Of a stretch of DNA of 29,000 nucleotides, positions 9,665 to 23,154 are shown one piece after another. The stretch's first letter is position 1. Every line of letters begins with the position of its first letter. The translations under genes and the position numbers were made by a program. Source of the DNA: Basidiobolus ranarum (Eukaryota; Basidiobolomycota; Basidiobolomycetes; Basidiobolales); the NCBI GenBank assembly GCA_040143965.1, contig JASJQH010006984.1, positions 1 through 29,000 on the forward strand. Reading direction: 5' to 3'. A model generated the notes under the pieces. The model did no database searches. It was not told where the DNA came from and saw nothing but the letters and a program-made list of their open reading frames with translations.

Positions 9665-10119
9665 CTATTTGGCTTTCTTTACGGCAGGTAACCAATTGAG
9701 TGGATTTTTGTTATACATAGGCCAAGGAGGAACAACCAACTGTGGCAACAAGGGTAAACGTTATGAGACATGTTATAGATGACATCAAATGAAAATATGT
9801 AAATGCGACTTACCAAAAGAGTAAGTAGAATTCCAGCTCCAAATACCTCAAGCATGATGATGTGAGATTGAGATAAATAACCCGCAATGAAAGCAACCAC
9901 CTATTTTCGAGAATTTATTACACTTACTATTAATAAACATATCTTTGAAGAATGATAATTAGTAAAAATAACAAACCGCAGAGATTACTAGAACGCTTTG
10001 GTATAGTTGATCAGCAAGTTTTTGACCAGAAAAATCCTATATATGTTGAAATCATTAGCTTCAAGTGGTTTTTATCAAAGTCAATAAAGTTGGTGAATTA
10101 CAATTCTTCCTTCAAACAT
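9665..10119 (-). CDS. SPC1: Signal peptidase complex subunit 1 (SPC12 family), four exons, 79 aa
   Basis: Exons on the minus strand: 10102-10119, 9977-10036, 9814-9900 and 9665-9739; introns of 65, 76 and 74 bp, all joined in phase 0. The product begins MFEGRIDFSGQKLADQLYQ, the family's cytosolic IDFxGQxLAE-type signature, then two hydrophobic segments (about 20-36 and 41-58) and the hallmark VVPPWPMYNKNPLNWLP (58-73) with a basic tail. This layout, two short membrane spans with both ends in the cytosol, is that of SPC1/SPCS1, a small ER-membrane subunit of the signal peptidase complex that helps substrate selection rather than catalysis. Length is close to yeast Spc1 (94 aa). The first exon is only six codons and its donor (GTAATT) is weak, so the start is the least certain part; the other three exons are secure. 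It diverges from TRA1. Confidence 0.88.
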
Positions 10120-10849
10120 CTTGATTACTTTCAAAAAGTAGAAAGGAAAGAGTGGTATATTCTGTTTCGTGACTTGGTTTAAAGTATTTCAAGAATAATC
10201 GAATCTTATTTATCATTGTATGATACTACGCTTGATGTGACGTGGGCAACTTAGATTTGATGGAAGCAAATATTGATGGGTGATTTTGTTAGCCTATGTT
10301 ATATTTCTTTCATGGGGCTCACAATTGTCGGATGCACATGTAAAAATAATCAAACAATATGACTTTTTGAATAATAAATAAGTAAAGTTACTGTTGGTGC
10401 AAACTAGTCTCGGTTTAAGCAGTTTTGGGGGCCGGTGTTTAGAGTTAGCGCTTTCTGCTTAATCATATTCCATTTTCTTTCGATTATGACATTTCATAGG
10501 GATGGATGAAAATTATTGAAGTATATTCATACATGATTTGTTGATCGTTTAGTCAATTCGATTCAATTTTGCATCAAATACTATCAAGTAATAACTTTAG
10601 CTGGGTAAACTTTGGACTTCCGAGACTGGTCACTTGCAGCTTATATAAACGCGAGCGCGAACGGCGCCAAGTCCATTACATTTGTTTACCCTTTATATTT
10701 AAAGTTAGCGAAGTGAATAACCGTTAACTCTTCAAATCATTGATAAAGACCTCTTATTTTTTTCAATATTTGATCCCCTTTTTGGATAAAGATTGTTATT
10801 TTTAAAGTTAATAATTGATCTTGTACACCGTTGTCGCCGTTAATACAAA
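10120..10849. promoter_or_regulatory. Divergent SPC1/TRA1 intergenic promoter region
   Basis: 730 bp between two divergent ATGs. It contains a small GC-rich island around 10648-10668 (GCGAGCGCGAACGGCGCC), unlike the AT-rich surroundings, next to a TATA-like element. No coding potential beyond the SPC1 first exon. Confidence 0.5.
10642..10649 (+). promoter_or_regulatory. TATA-like element (TATATAAA) upstream of TRA1
   Basis: TATATAAA about 200 bp before the TRA1 ATG at 10850, immediately left of the GC-rich island. Confidence 0.35.
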
Positions 10850-13800
10850 ATGGCTCCTCCTGGAGTTCTCAACTGTGAGGTCTATGCGACTCGCCTTGCA
10901 GATCCCAACCTAGGTTCTCATTTTATATCGCAAACCCAAGATTCAATTTAGTTAACACTTATTTATGTTCCACCAGATGTTAAACTCAAAGTAACTATCG
11001 CTTTAGAGTTGCGTGATTCAGTCGAAATATTTCAATCTGTAGAATATCCACGATTTTTGTCGGTCTTAATGAAAGTATTTTCCGATATTCTCACCAAAGG
11101 AACACCAGTTTTTATTAGCAATGCACCCGAGCAGGTAAGACGAGAGAATTGTTCACAAAGATAGACTTTCCATTCACCACCTTTATTTCCTTTTCCATTT
11201 AGAAATTGAGAAATACTATTCTGGAGATTATCCATCGATTCCCACAGAACGACGCTTTACGAAGTTATGCTCCGGACCTTCTAAAAATGTTATTGGTCTT
11301 ACTTCGCATCGAAAACGAAGATAATGCACTTGTATGTCTCAAAGTCATTATAGACCTTCATCGAAGTTATAAGAATATACTAGAGGATCAAGTAAAGCCT
11401 ATTCTTGATTTAGTTCAAGAGATGTACAAAAATATGGAGCAAACAGTTGCTGATTTCTTTGATTCTCCTGGAACTCCATTCGGAACTGTAATATATGCTA
11501 GCATCTATCAACGTAGCTTAACAAATGTTAATCGATATATAACTCATCTTTATAGGGAAGCTCACTATCTTTGACATCTCCAAGACCCACCTCTCCCGCT
11601 TCTGATATCTCAGAAGTCCCACAAAAAATTCTACCCAAGAGTCTTAACAGTTTCAAAGTGCTGACGGAATGCCCTATAATAGTTGTGCTACTATTCCAGT
11701 CATATCGAACTTATATACCAACATACGTTCAGATATTCATCCCATTAATTGTCAACGTACGTGAGAGAGCTTTGACTACATCTGGATGCGTTTATTCGTA
11801 TCGAATTTCTAACTTGGAATCATGTTCATAGGCACTCAGTCTCCAGGCTAGACCGCAGGCGGAGGCGCATGCCGCTGCAAGTGCTAAAGGCGAGGTGTTT
11901 ATAGGGGTTAGCCCGATCATTAAAAATAGAGCGGCATATTCCGAATTCATTGCTTCACAAGTCAAGGTATTTGATAGAGACATAGCATAATAATAAGAGC
12001 TATAATTTTGAACATTATTTTCTAGACCATGTCACTCGTGGCTTACTTTTTAAGAGGATATCCTGCTGCAGTTCGACCTTTTCAAACAAAAATCCCTGAT
12101 TGCTTAATCCGCTTGTTGAGTGATTGTCCTCCTGAGGCATCTGCTACGAGAAAGGTTTGTTCACTCTAAATGTATCTCGGATAGTAGAATGTTACTAAGC
12201 CTAGAATAGGAGCTTCTAGTGGCGACTAGACACATCTTGTCTACAGAATTCAGAACTGCATTTGTGAGTAAAATTGACATATTGCTGAATGAAAAAGTCT
12301 TAGTTGGAACCGGCGTCACATCCCACGAAACATTAAGGTATCTTTCTCTCAGTCCTACCCACAAGTCACTAGTTGTCAATTGATTTCTAAACATCCTTTG
12401 ATTTCATAGACCATTGGCGTATAGCATGCTTGCTGACCTGATTCACCATGTCCGAGCTGAACTCACTACTGCGCAGATTTCGCGTGCTATCTACATTTAT
12501 TCTCGAAATTTACATGATCCAACACTTCCATCTAGTATTCAAGGAATTTGTGCTAAGCTGCTACTTAATTTGATTGACTGTATTATCAGTATGCCAAATA
12601 AGACTGAAGGTCAGAATGCTTGACGTCCATTGTTATTGCCTGAACGCAAACTTATCTCCTTTATTCATGCGCAAATAGGTCGAAGCTTGCTTATTAAGAT
12701 TTTGGATACTTTCACTAACAAATTCTGCGCACTTAACCTATCGTTCCCTGAAGTCCTAAAGCAATTCAACAAAAAGAAATCGGGGGCCTCGGATAGTCTT
12801 TCAACCAACGAAGACATCGATTTTGATCGACTTCGCCCAATCCCCAATATGGGTGTGTCGAATGATTCCACTAATGACCCTGTGAAAGGTTTGTTGGCTA
12901 ATGCTTAGTGATACTCCACAGTTCCATTGTCATTAATCAGCACGGTTTTAGACGGCAGATTCATATTTAGAAGTTTGATATCTGGTCTCAAGACTATCAT
13001 GTATGGATTGCGACAGTGTAATCCAGCTAGTAGCGCTACTACTCAAGATGGCCAAGAAAGTAATTCGGTCGCACGGGGATTTTCGCAAGAGGAGGTGAAC
13101 ATTTTTATCAGGTTGCTGAAGGAAGGTGTGCAATGCTTCGACTATTACAACATCGATAACATTAGTGCGGAGTCTCTGCCCAAGGTGCTTGATTCTAGGA
13201 TTGGACCAAGTTCCAAAGAAGAGAAGGATTTGTTGGATCAATTTGCCAATGTGTTTGTTCAGATTGATTTGGCAGTATTTCAAGAGGTTTTCACGTCCCA
13301 GATGGGTTTCCTGTTTGACCAAATACTTGTGAACCCGTCTATCCTCGAAATTCCACAGTTCTTCCTCTCCAATGATTCAGTAACTCAAAATTTCTCTGGT
13401 GTTTTATTACGCTTTCTGGTCGATCGCTTCGAAAAGCTAGGAGGTCCCGATAAACTTTGTGCGTCAGTAATATTACGATTGTTCAAGATGACCTTTGTTG
13501 CCTTGACGAATTTCCCCGACACTAACGAAAGCATCCTTCAACCTCATATCGGAAATATTATCATATCATCTATGAAGCTATCCACTAAAGCCAAGGAGCC
13601 GATCAATTATTTTCTGCTGCTTCGAGCTCTATTCCGTCATATTGCTGGTGGCAGATATGAGTTGCTTTATAAAGAGGTTCTGCCTCTTTTACAAGTACTA
13701 TTTGAAGGATTAAATTCTTTGCTATCCTTGGCTCACAAAGACCACATGCGTGATCTTTTTGTCGAATTGTGCCTTACCGTCCCGGTTAGATTAAGTGTTC

Positions 13801-16800
13801 TATTGCCTTATCTGTCGTTTCTTATGAAGCCGTTGGTATTGGCTCTTCAGTCAGGGCCTGATCTTGCTGCGCAAGGGCTTAGAACCTTGGAGCTGTGTAT
13901 TGATAACCTCACTCAAGAGTTTCTCGACCCCATTATAGCTCCTGTGATGAACGAGTTGATGTCAGCCTTGTGGAAGCACTTGAAACCATTTCCTAGCAAT
14001 CAAAGCAATGGGCATATCGCAATGCGAATTTTGGGAAAGCTTGGTGGAAGAAATCGACGTATGCTTAAAGAAGCACCACAGCTTTCCTACCATGAATGTA
14101 CCGAGAGTGGTGTAGATATACAACTTTATATGGAGCCAATAACTACTTCGCAAGTCATTCCTTTGGATAGTTGTCTGAAGCTTGCTACCCAAGTACTCCA
14201 GGATTCCAATAGTTCTATCTATTATCAAACTCAGTCATTCCTCTTTATCCGTAGTTGTATTGCTTTATTGGTGAATCTAGACGAATGCCACGAAAACTTA
14301 CCAGAGATAATCTCTCAAGGTGTAAAATATGTATCAGAAAATCACACCAACGATGTTACTACGGAGTCCAAAATTCTGGATATTAATGGGGATCAATCGG
14401 CTGTTAAAAAGTCTCAACAAGATCATATTAGTAAAGGTAGCGCGAAAAAGAAAGTTGTGCAAGAAAGTACCCTCCAGACTGCCATTGTTTCGCTGTTTGC
14501 GGCTGCTGTCATACCCGAATTGAGCTTGGAAGCTCAACCCTTCTTGGAAAAGCTTTGCCGCCATTTCGCACTCTTACAGGTGATTGAGGGATTATCACAA
14601 TTTGAAAAACAAGGAAAGATATTAGCGACAAGCATGAATGTGGAATCTGATTTAGATAGTAACATTATTGTGGAAGCTATAGTAGAAGTTATGACATCAG
14701 AAAATAGTCAACTTCGCAAGCTTGCCGAAAATTCTCTTCAAGCAGTCTATGACACTTGTGTTACAGCATTAGGTGGAAAAGAATTTGTTGGCAAGCTCCC
14801 GGTTTTCCATATCTTTGCCTCCAATTTCTGTTCTTGTTGTTACAAACAAGAATGGTACAAAAAGAGTGGTGGCTGTCTCGGTATTTCCATTCTTAGCTCG
14901 CAGCTTGATATGGGAACTCGTTGGATGCTAGAACATGAATTAGAGTTCGTCAAATCGCTATTATACATACTTAAGGATATGTCACCAGAGCTGGCTACTG
15001 GAAATATAGAGGATGCCACTCAGACGTTATCCCATGTCCTTAAAGTTTGTAATCGCCCAGAGGATAACGAAGAATCCCAGGAACAACAAACGAAGTTCAA
15101 CAACCTCATAGGACTCCTGATATCCGAGCTTTCCAACCCTAACAGTGCTGTGCGTGAGACTATTCAATCATCATTTCAACTCCTTGCTGATCTAACTGGA
15201 AGTGAGGTTACTGAGCTCTTGTCACCTGTTCGTGAGCGATTGTTGTTTCCTATCTTTACCAAGCCACTTCGCGCATTACCCTTCGCTATGCAAATCGGAA
15301 ACATCGATGCTATAACATATTGTCTTTCTCTTCGACCTCCTTTCCTTGAGGTTAATGACGAACTTATTAGACTCCTACATGAAGCTTTAGCATTAGCAGA
15401 TGCTGAGGACCAAGCACTGGTCAGTCGACCTACGCAGCACAAAAACGCTTCATCACTTACCAATCTTCGTATTGTTTGCATCAAGTTGCTTTCTGCGGCA
15501 ATGGCATGCTCAGATTTCTGTTCTCCTCGACAAAATACAACCCGAGCCCGAATCATATCTGTCTTTTTCAAGTCTCTCTATTCAAAGTCACCTGAAGTTG
15601 TAGAGGTAGCGAACAAAGGGTTGAAGCAGGTGTTAGCTCAGCAGCATAAGCTTCCTAAGGATTTGTTGCAAGCAGGACTTAGACCCATTCTTATGAATTT
15701 GTCTGATCATAAGAGGCTGTCTGTAGCAGCACTTGAAGGGTTGGCCCGTCTTCTAGAGCTTTTGACTAATTATTTCAAGGTTGAGATTGGTAAGAAATTA
15801 CTGGATCATTTAAGGTCCTGGGCCGATCCTAATATGCTACAAGAAGCTGCTTCAAAGCCACTCAGTGAGAATCATGACATCAAGATTATTGTTGCCATTC
15901 TTGACGTTTTCTTTCTCCTTCCAGCTACGGCAAATATTTTCTTGAACGATTTGGTTACAGTGACTCTAGAGTCTGAAGCACATTTACGACGCTCTATCTC
16001 CAGTCCATTCCGTAAACCTCTTATCAAGTTTCTGAATCGTTATGCTACCGAGGCGATCGACTATTTTTACGAAAGACTAGCTGATGAGAACTATAGCTGT
16101 TTGTTCATTAGTATCTTAAATATGGAAAATGCCTCGGTACTAAGAATGGAGGTCATGAAGAATACTGAAAAATTGATCGATAAAATATCTCCTCAGAATC
16201 TACAGACCCCTAACCTGAATGAAGCTCAATTCCAATGCATTCTGATAGTTAAGGCTATTGGAAACTATCATCCAGAATGGCTCGGTCAGAATCGAACCAT
16301 CTTTGATGCGCTGCTCAAGTTGTGGCGTTCTCCCGGGAGACACCAAAGACTCAATCAAGAGGAGAGTCTAAGTCTTTCCCATTTGCGAGAAACCCTCTAT
16401 TTATGCGAAGTTTTCATCAACTACTTGAAGAAAGAGCCTATGGAGGTGGATCTTTTGTTTGAACTCGTTCAGGTGTTTGTTGCGGAAAGTGTGATCGATT
16501 TCACATTCTTGAAGCGATTCTTTTATGAAGATGTTGCTCTCAAGTACACCCCGTTACAGAAGAAAGCAATCTTCACTAAATTCCTGTCCTTGTTTGATGA
16601 TATCTCTACTACTTCGGGGCTCAAGACCCAAGCACTGAAAATGGTTATTAATCCTATGTTGCTCGTAGCCTTCACCCGAAATGAATACTCTGAAATTATT
16701 GACGAAGCAATGATCGAGCAAATCCATACTAAAATATGGCATCCTCTCTCGCTGGAATCACCAGAAGAGTGTCACCATTCAGGGGATTTTCTGAAAATTG

Positions 16801-19800
16801 AACTACTTCAAATGACCACTCTCATTATTCAATACGCGTCACAACTGATTACTGATGCTCGCAAAGATGTCATTAAATTTGGCTGGAATTTCTTGAAATT
16901 AGACGACATTACGGCCAAGCAAGCTGCATACCTCTTGATCGCTCGATTTATTGCTGCCTATGAGACTCCCAGCAAGATCATTATTCAGATATACGTCGCT
17001 CTGCTCAAAGCCCATCAATCAGAGGCCCGGTCTCTTGTCCGACAGGCCCTGGATATCGTTACACCTGTCCTTCCAAAACGGATTCAAAACAGTGCCAGCG
17101 ATCAGAAATTTCCTACATGGGCTCGTTGGACAAAGAGAGTTCTTGTTGAGGAGGGGCAGAGTGTCTCGCAACTAGTGAATGTCTATCAACTGTTGGTGAG
17201 ACATCCTGATCTCTTTTATGATAGTCGTGAGCATTTCCTTCCTCAAATTGTTAATACCTTAGCCAAATTAGGACTTCTACAAAACTCAACCACCGAAACT
17301 AAGACATTAACGGTAGATCTTGCAGAGTTAATCCTCAAATGGGAAAGAAAGGCCCTATCTGTCCAATCCAATGACCCACTTACTTCAGATAATGAAAATG
17401 CGTTTGGTAAACGTCCTCTGGAGCAAGATAATGAAGGGTCATCCCAAAAGCGTATTCAAGTTGAACAATCTGTCGGCGCAGATGTAAAATCACAGGCTGG
17501 AGATAATGCTGCCAAGGAATATACGCTCAATTCTGGTTTACGAGAAAGCGTTATTAGTTATCTCATTCGCTTCACATGTTCATCTAGTGAGCCTGTCTCG
17601 AAGAAGGGTCTCACCTCACGCACTGCAGATCTAATTAGAGAGTTCATCAGTCCTCAGCTATGGTCCGAAGTCCACATTAAACTGGGCTACTTCGAACGAA
17701 CATTAGTTCAGATGGAATATTCGGAGGCTAACCTGCCATCGATATGCAATGCTCTAGAGGTTTTAGATGTTACAATAGGCGGGAAACCAGACGACTGGTT
17801 CTGTCTCAACATAGGTCAACTACACGCTTTGCTGGAGAAATGTATCAAAAGTGAAAACACCAAAGTCATGACGAATCTAGAGCCAATACTTGTTAGAATA
17901 TATCAAGCAGTTCCTAATAACGAAGAGGCAACTGAGGAGACCAACGCTTTTACTGCCACTATTGAACTGATTGTGCAGGATGGTTTGCAAAATTTGACCA
18001 ATCTGTTTTCGGCATTGACCTTGTTAAGTGCATCGAGCGCTAATCGTCCTGAAGTCATTGATAATTTCATCCCTGCTCTTGGAAAACTTATCCTGAAGCT
18101 GACTAAAGATCACATTTCACTTCAAAATGGCGCAGCACCAGGCACGCCATCCAGCGATCCTTCCCTTACTATTCTCATAATGTCATTGAAGTTGATGAAG
18201 TTGAGGATCTCACATCTAGGGGATCAAAGACGCTGGTACCTTACTTCTCTTATACAGTTGATAGAGAAAAGTTCGGACAATGAGTTATCTAGAGCGATTC
18301 TTGACATGGTTACTGAGTGGGTGCAAGATAAGGCCGAGGCTTTCCCTACCATGAAAGAGAAGGCTAACCTTATGGTTACTATGATGTGCTTTGAAAACCG
18401 AACAGACAAAGCATTAGTAGAAGACTATCTTAAATTAGTAGTTAGTATATACAACGATCCTACTTTTGCTCGCTCCGAACTTACTGTTAGACTGGAGCAA
18501 GCATTCTTGTTCGGAGCAAGAGTGGAGAATCCTACTCTTCATAACCAATTCTCAGCAATCTTCGATCGTAGCATTGCAAAATCCCTCTATACTCGTTTGA
18601 ACTATGTTCTCGGAATTCAAAATTGGGAATACCTTGCCTCTAAATTCTGGATCCAGCAAGCACTTGATATTTTACTGGGGATTGTGGCACCCAAAAAATC
18701 GCTCACTCCTGCACCACATAGTATGCAGACTACATCCCTCAAATCTAGCATTACCAAGCTATCGTATCAAGTGGATGGCGTTTCAAGTTTGGCTACTCAA
18801 GAACTTAAAGATATGATTGAGCAGCACAATGAATTTCTTAAAGAAACTCGGAAACTTAGATCGGAGGACATCGTTGCTCCTTTGAGGCAGCTACTCCATC
18901 TTGATGTTAATGTAACTTTCAAGTTGTGGATTGATATATTTCCGTTGTGTTGGGCTTCACTGACCTCTGATGAACGCAATGAATTATCCAAGTCACTGAT
19001 CACTCTTTTAGCTAAAAGTTATCATACAAAACAAATGGATGTACGTCCCAATGTCATCCAAGCTCTTCTTGAGAGTATCTTAAGATGTTCGCCGTCACTT
19101 TTGCTGCCACCTCAACTGATCAAATATTTAGGGAAAACTTACAATGCCTGGCATGTAGCTATCGAGATCCTTCAAAAGTCTTTGCATGATGTTACTTTGG
19201 TAGACTCTTCCGGAGCCAAAGATAATGAGAAACTTCGTGAAAGTACTTTAGATGCGATTGCTGAGCTTTATGCCACGCTCTCGGAGGATGATATGTACTT
19301 CGGTCTCTGGAAACGTCGTTGCTTGTATCCAGAAACTATCGCGGCAATTTCTTACGAACAGATGGGAATGTGGGCTCAAGCTCAAGCCATGTACGAAAAT
19401 GCGCAATCAAAAGCTAGAACAGGAGCACTTGCATTTAGCGAGTCCGAGTATTATCTTTGGGAAGATCACTGGATTACTTGCACTCAAAAACTCCAGCAAT
19501 GGGATATTTTAGGCGATCTTGCTAAGCATGATAACAATTACGATTTGTTACTTGATTGCGCTTGGCGTACTAGCGATTGGACAGCAGAACGTGACGCCGT
19601 GGAAAAGATCTTACAATCTACTCCGGATACTGCTTCTCCACGTAGACGAGTCTTTGACGCTTTTCTTGTTCTGTCAGGCTCAGAGGAAAATGTGGATGTG
19701 AAAACCGCCGAATTTCAAAGATTATGCGATGAAGGGATTCAAGCATCTCTTAAAAAATGGCATTTCTTACCCGACATTGTATCAAGCTCTCACATCCCAT

Positions 19801-22781
19801 TGTTGCAGATATTCCAACAATTTGTTGAACTTCAAGAAGCTAGTCAGATATACACTAGTCTCGCTGCAACAGATGCTTCAAATCTCGATGTTCGTTCACA
19901 AGAGCTGAAAGCGGTATTACAAACCTGGCGAGACAGACTTCCCAACATATGGGATGACATTAATGTTTGGAGTGATCTTGTTGCATGGAGACGTCATATC
20001 TTCAACATTATTAACAAAACCTATCTCCCATTGATTCCGTTACTCAAGGCCAATGGAACAAGTAATTCCAATAGCAACTCGTTCGCTTACCGTGGATATC
20101 ATGAAACCGCATGGATCATAAATCGGTTTGCACATGTGGCTAGAAAGCATCATTTGGTGGATGTTTGTATCAACTATTTGAATCAGATCTATACTCTTCC
20201 CAATATTGAAATTCAAGAGGCTTTTCTGAAACTTCGGGAACAAGCCAAATGTCACTTTCAAAATCCGGTGGAGCTTGCCATTGGATTAGATGTTATTAAT
20301 AACACAAATCTTATGTACTTTGGCTCTCAGCAAAAAGCGGAATTCTTCACTCTTAAGGGGCTTTTCCTCTCGCGATTGGGGATGCACGAAGAAGCAAACC
20401 AAGGATTTTCAACGGCCATTCAAATTGACCCAACAATGGCATTTGCCAAGGGTTGGGGAGCTTGGGGTCAGTATAATGATCAAATGTTCAAAGAAAAGCC
20501 TACTGAAACTACGTGGGCCGTACATGCTGTGGATTGCTATCTTCATGCCGCTGGAACTTATAAAAACGCGAAATCTCGTAAATTTTTGGCCAGGATCCTT
20601 TGGTTACTTAGTCTTGATGATGCTCAAGGTAGTATTGCGGCTGCTTTTGAGAATTATAAAGGAGAAGTCCCCGTATGGTATTGGATTACTTTTATCCCGC
20701 AGCTTTTGATTTGCCTTTCACAACGTGAAGCTAAAGTCTCTCGACATATTCTCATCAAGATTGCGAAAGCATATCCTCAGGTACTCTTTTATTTAATCTA
20801 TCACCAAATACCCTTTCATTAACCTTTGTATCAGGCTTTACATTATATTCTGAGAACAACAAAAGAAGAATATGGAATCATTCGTAGACAGTCATCCGCA
20901 CAAAACAATGGAAACTCTAACGCTCAGGCTGCTACACCCAACAACAATGACAATAAATCTTCTGACGCCCAACCCTCAAACTCAGATACATCTTTGGCAT
21001 CCGAACCGAACCCCACCTCTTCTGAATCTACCGAACTCACCAATGAAGCCAAGCCTCAGGGAGATTCTACTAGCAAACCACTTGATTCCCAGACTAAACC
21101 TGAACCTAATAGCGCCTCAACGACTGCAGACAAGTCTCCAAGCAGTGGAAACGCCAATGGTTCAAGTACGAGACACCCATGGGAGCATGTGGATGAGATT
21201 GTGGCTATACTGAAAACCGCATATCCTTTACTTGCTTTATCTATGGAAACCATGGTCGATCAGATTCTTCAACGCCTTAAGCCGACTTCCGAAGAAGATA
21301 TCTATCGAATTCTTTCGATCTTCCTTAACGATATCGTCAAACTGGTTAGCACACAAATAGATAATATGCTCTTTACTGACCAGATACCGCCTGCGATTGA
21401 GGCAACATTGAAACGCTTCGCAGATACTTTATACCCTGGTCATATCAAGATAGCCTTCCAACGCGATTTTATTGTTGAAAAGCTCACGCTGACTCAGTAT
21501 ATTACCAAGTTGCGTGAATGGAGAGACAAATTTGAATCGATTTTGGACAGTCGTCCTCGTCGACACAACCTTGAACAGTATAGTCATTATTTGGTAGAAT
21601 TTGGACATCAGAAATTTGACGATGTTGAAATCCCTGGTCAATATTTATTACTGAAAGACGACAGCAATGATTTCATTCGTATTGATCGATTCCAACCTGA
21701 GATCAGAACTTTCCGTCGAGACGGTAACTATTTCAAAGCCATTACCATTCGTGGCCACGATGGTAGTTTACACCCCTTCTGTATTCAACATCCCTCACCC
21801 AAGTTCAGTAGAAGGGAGGAAAGAACCACTCAATTCTTCAGACTTATGAACTGTATACTAGCCAAGCGAAAGGAAAGTCGCCAAAGAAGCCTATCTTTCC
21901 ACCTACCAATTGTGGTTCCTCTAGCACCAAACACTAGACTTGTACAGGACGACCCCTCTTATACATCACTACAAGAAATCTATGAAGACTATTGTGACGA
22001 AGTCGGAATACACAAAGATGACCCAGTTGTATTTTATTTAGACAAACTCCGCACACTTCTGTCCGATAAGAAAGATAAACACGAGATTCTTGATTTGAAG
22101 ATTGAGCTAGCTGATGAAATCTCCACCAAGATGGTACCCAACACGTTGCTATCCAAGTACATGGAAAATACCATGAGTTCTTACTGCGATCTCTTCACTA
22201 TGCGTAAGCAATTCACGACTCAGATGGCAGCAGTTTCATTTATGAGCTACACATTATGCATTGGACAACGCTACCCACACAAGATACACATTTCACGAAC
22301 TAGCGGTAACATATGGTCAGCAGAGCTGCATCCTTCAACCACACCCGATCAGCTTGCCACTCAGAATGAACCTGAGCCCGTACCGTTTAGATTTACCCCC
22401 AACATTCAAACATTCATCACGCCCATGGGTATCGAAGGCGTATTCAACAGCTCTTTCATGGCCATTGCCCAATGTCTAATTGAGTCGGAAAGTAACCTTA
22501 TGGACTATCTTTGTGTATTCTTGCATGATGAACTTGTCACGTGGCATGGTGCCAATCTCAAAGCAGTTCAAGGGCGTAAACCACTGAAGGAACAGGTTTT
22601 ACAGAATGTCAACGGGATTTTAGACCGAATTCAGAACGTCTCGTACAGATCCGTTAAAGATAAGAATCCAGCCTCTACCACCACAACCCCAATCAATCAG
22701 GCAGTTTTAGACTTGGTAGCGCAAGCGAGTAATCCGAACAAGCTATCTCAAATGGACTGTATGTGGATGCAGTGGTTGTAA
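10850..22781 (+). CDS. TRA1: Tra1/TRRAP, SAGA and NuA4 scaffold pseudokinase, 11 exons, 3761 aa
   Basis: Exons: 10850-10913, 10977-11134, 11203-11487, 11556-11756, 11832-11966, 12026-12154, 12210-12337, 12410-12609, 12679-12888, 12952-20780, 20835-22781. Their sum is 11286 nt, an exact reading frame; yeast Tra1 is 3744 aa. Segments match Tra1/TRRAP throughout: SPEQKLRN-like APEQKLRN, LILRLLQDCP-like LIRLLSDCPPE, KPLRALPFAMQIGN, QGLRTLELCIDNLT, LLMNLSDH-type HEAT regions, IQEAFLKLREQAKCH (FAT), VWYWITFIPQLL, and a C-terminal FATC ending MWMQWL. Tra1 is the activator-binding subunit that recruits SAGA and NuA4 acetyltransferases in the nucleus. The kinase-like domain has GHDGS (about 3420), but the catalytic loop is IGQRYPHK (about 3589-3596) with no GDRH-type Asp and no DFG, as in all Tra1/TRRAP, so it is a pseudokinase. 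KRPLEQDNEGSSQKR (about 1989) may be a bipartite nuclear signal. A ~95-aa Ser/Asn/Pro/Thr insert precedes the kinase-like domain. Confidence 0.97.
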
Positions 22782-22921
22782 CATATTTTTAACAAGATGC
22801 CATTTATCTTCATAATCATTGTATTTGTTTATTATTTCTGTTCCGTTGTTTGTTTCATGTAGCCGCCAATTAATGCTAGAATCAATTCATCCATTTCTAA
22901 ATTCCACTCAAATTATCACGC

Positions 22922-22927
22922 AATAAA
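22922..22927 (+). terminator. Poly(A) signal AATAAA of TRA1
   Basis: AATAAA 141 bp after the TRA1 stop codon. Confidence 0.45.
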
Positions 22928-23154
22928 GTATGTACTTTGCTATTGATATACCTGTTATCTCGAGTAATTCATTGCTACTGATATTTATCTGCTATCTCGA
23001 GTTCGTAAGATCAGCGAAAGCATCTTAGAGCCCCTATTTTCTCCTTATATGGAGATGGTGGATCCGAGGTCGCAACAAATCAACCATCAACCATCGTGTG
23101 TAGCAATCATCATTCAAATTTAGAAAATCTGATAGGTGGGGCGGAGGAAAGAGA

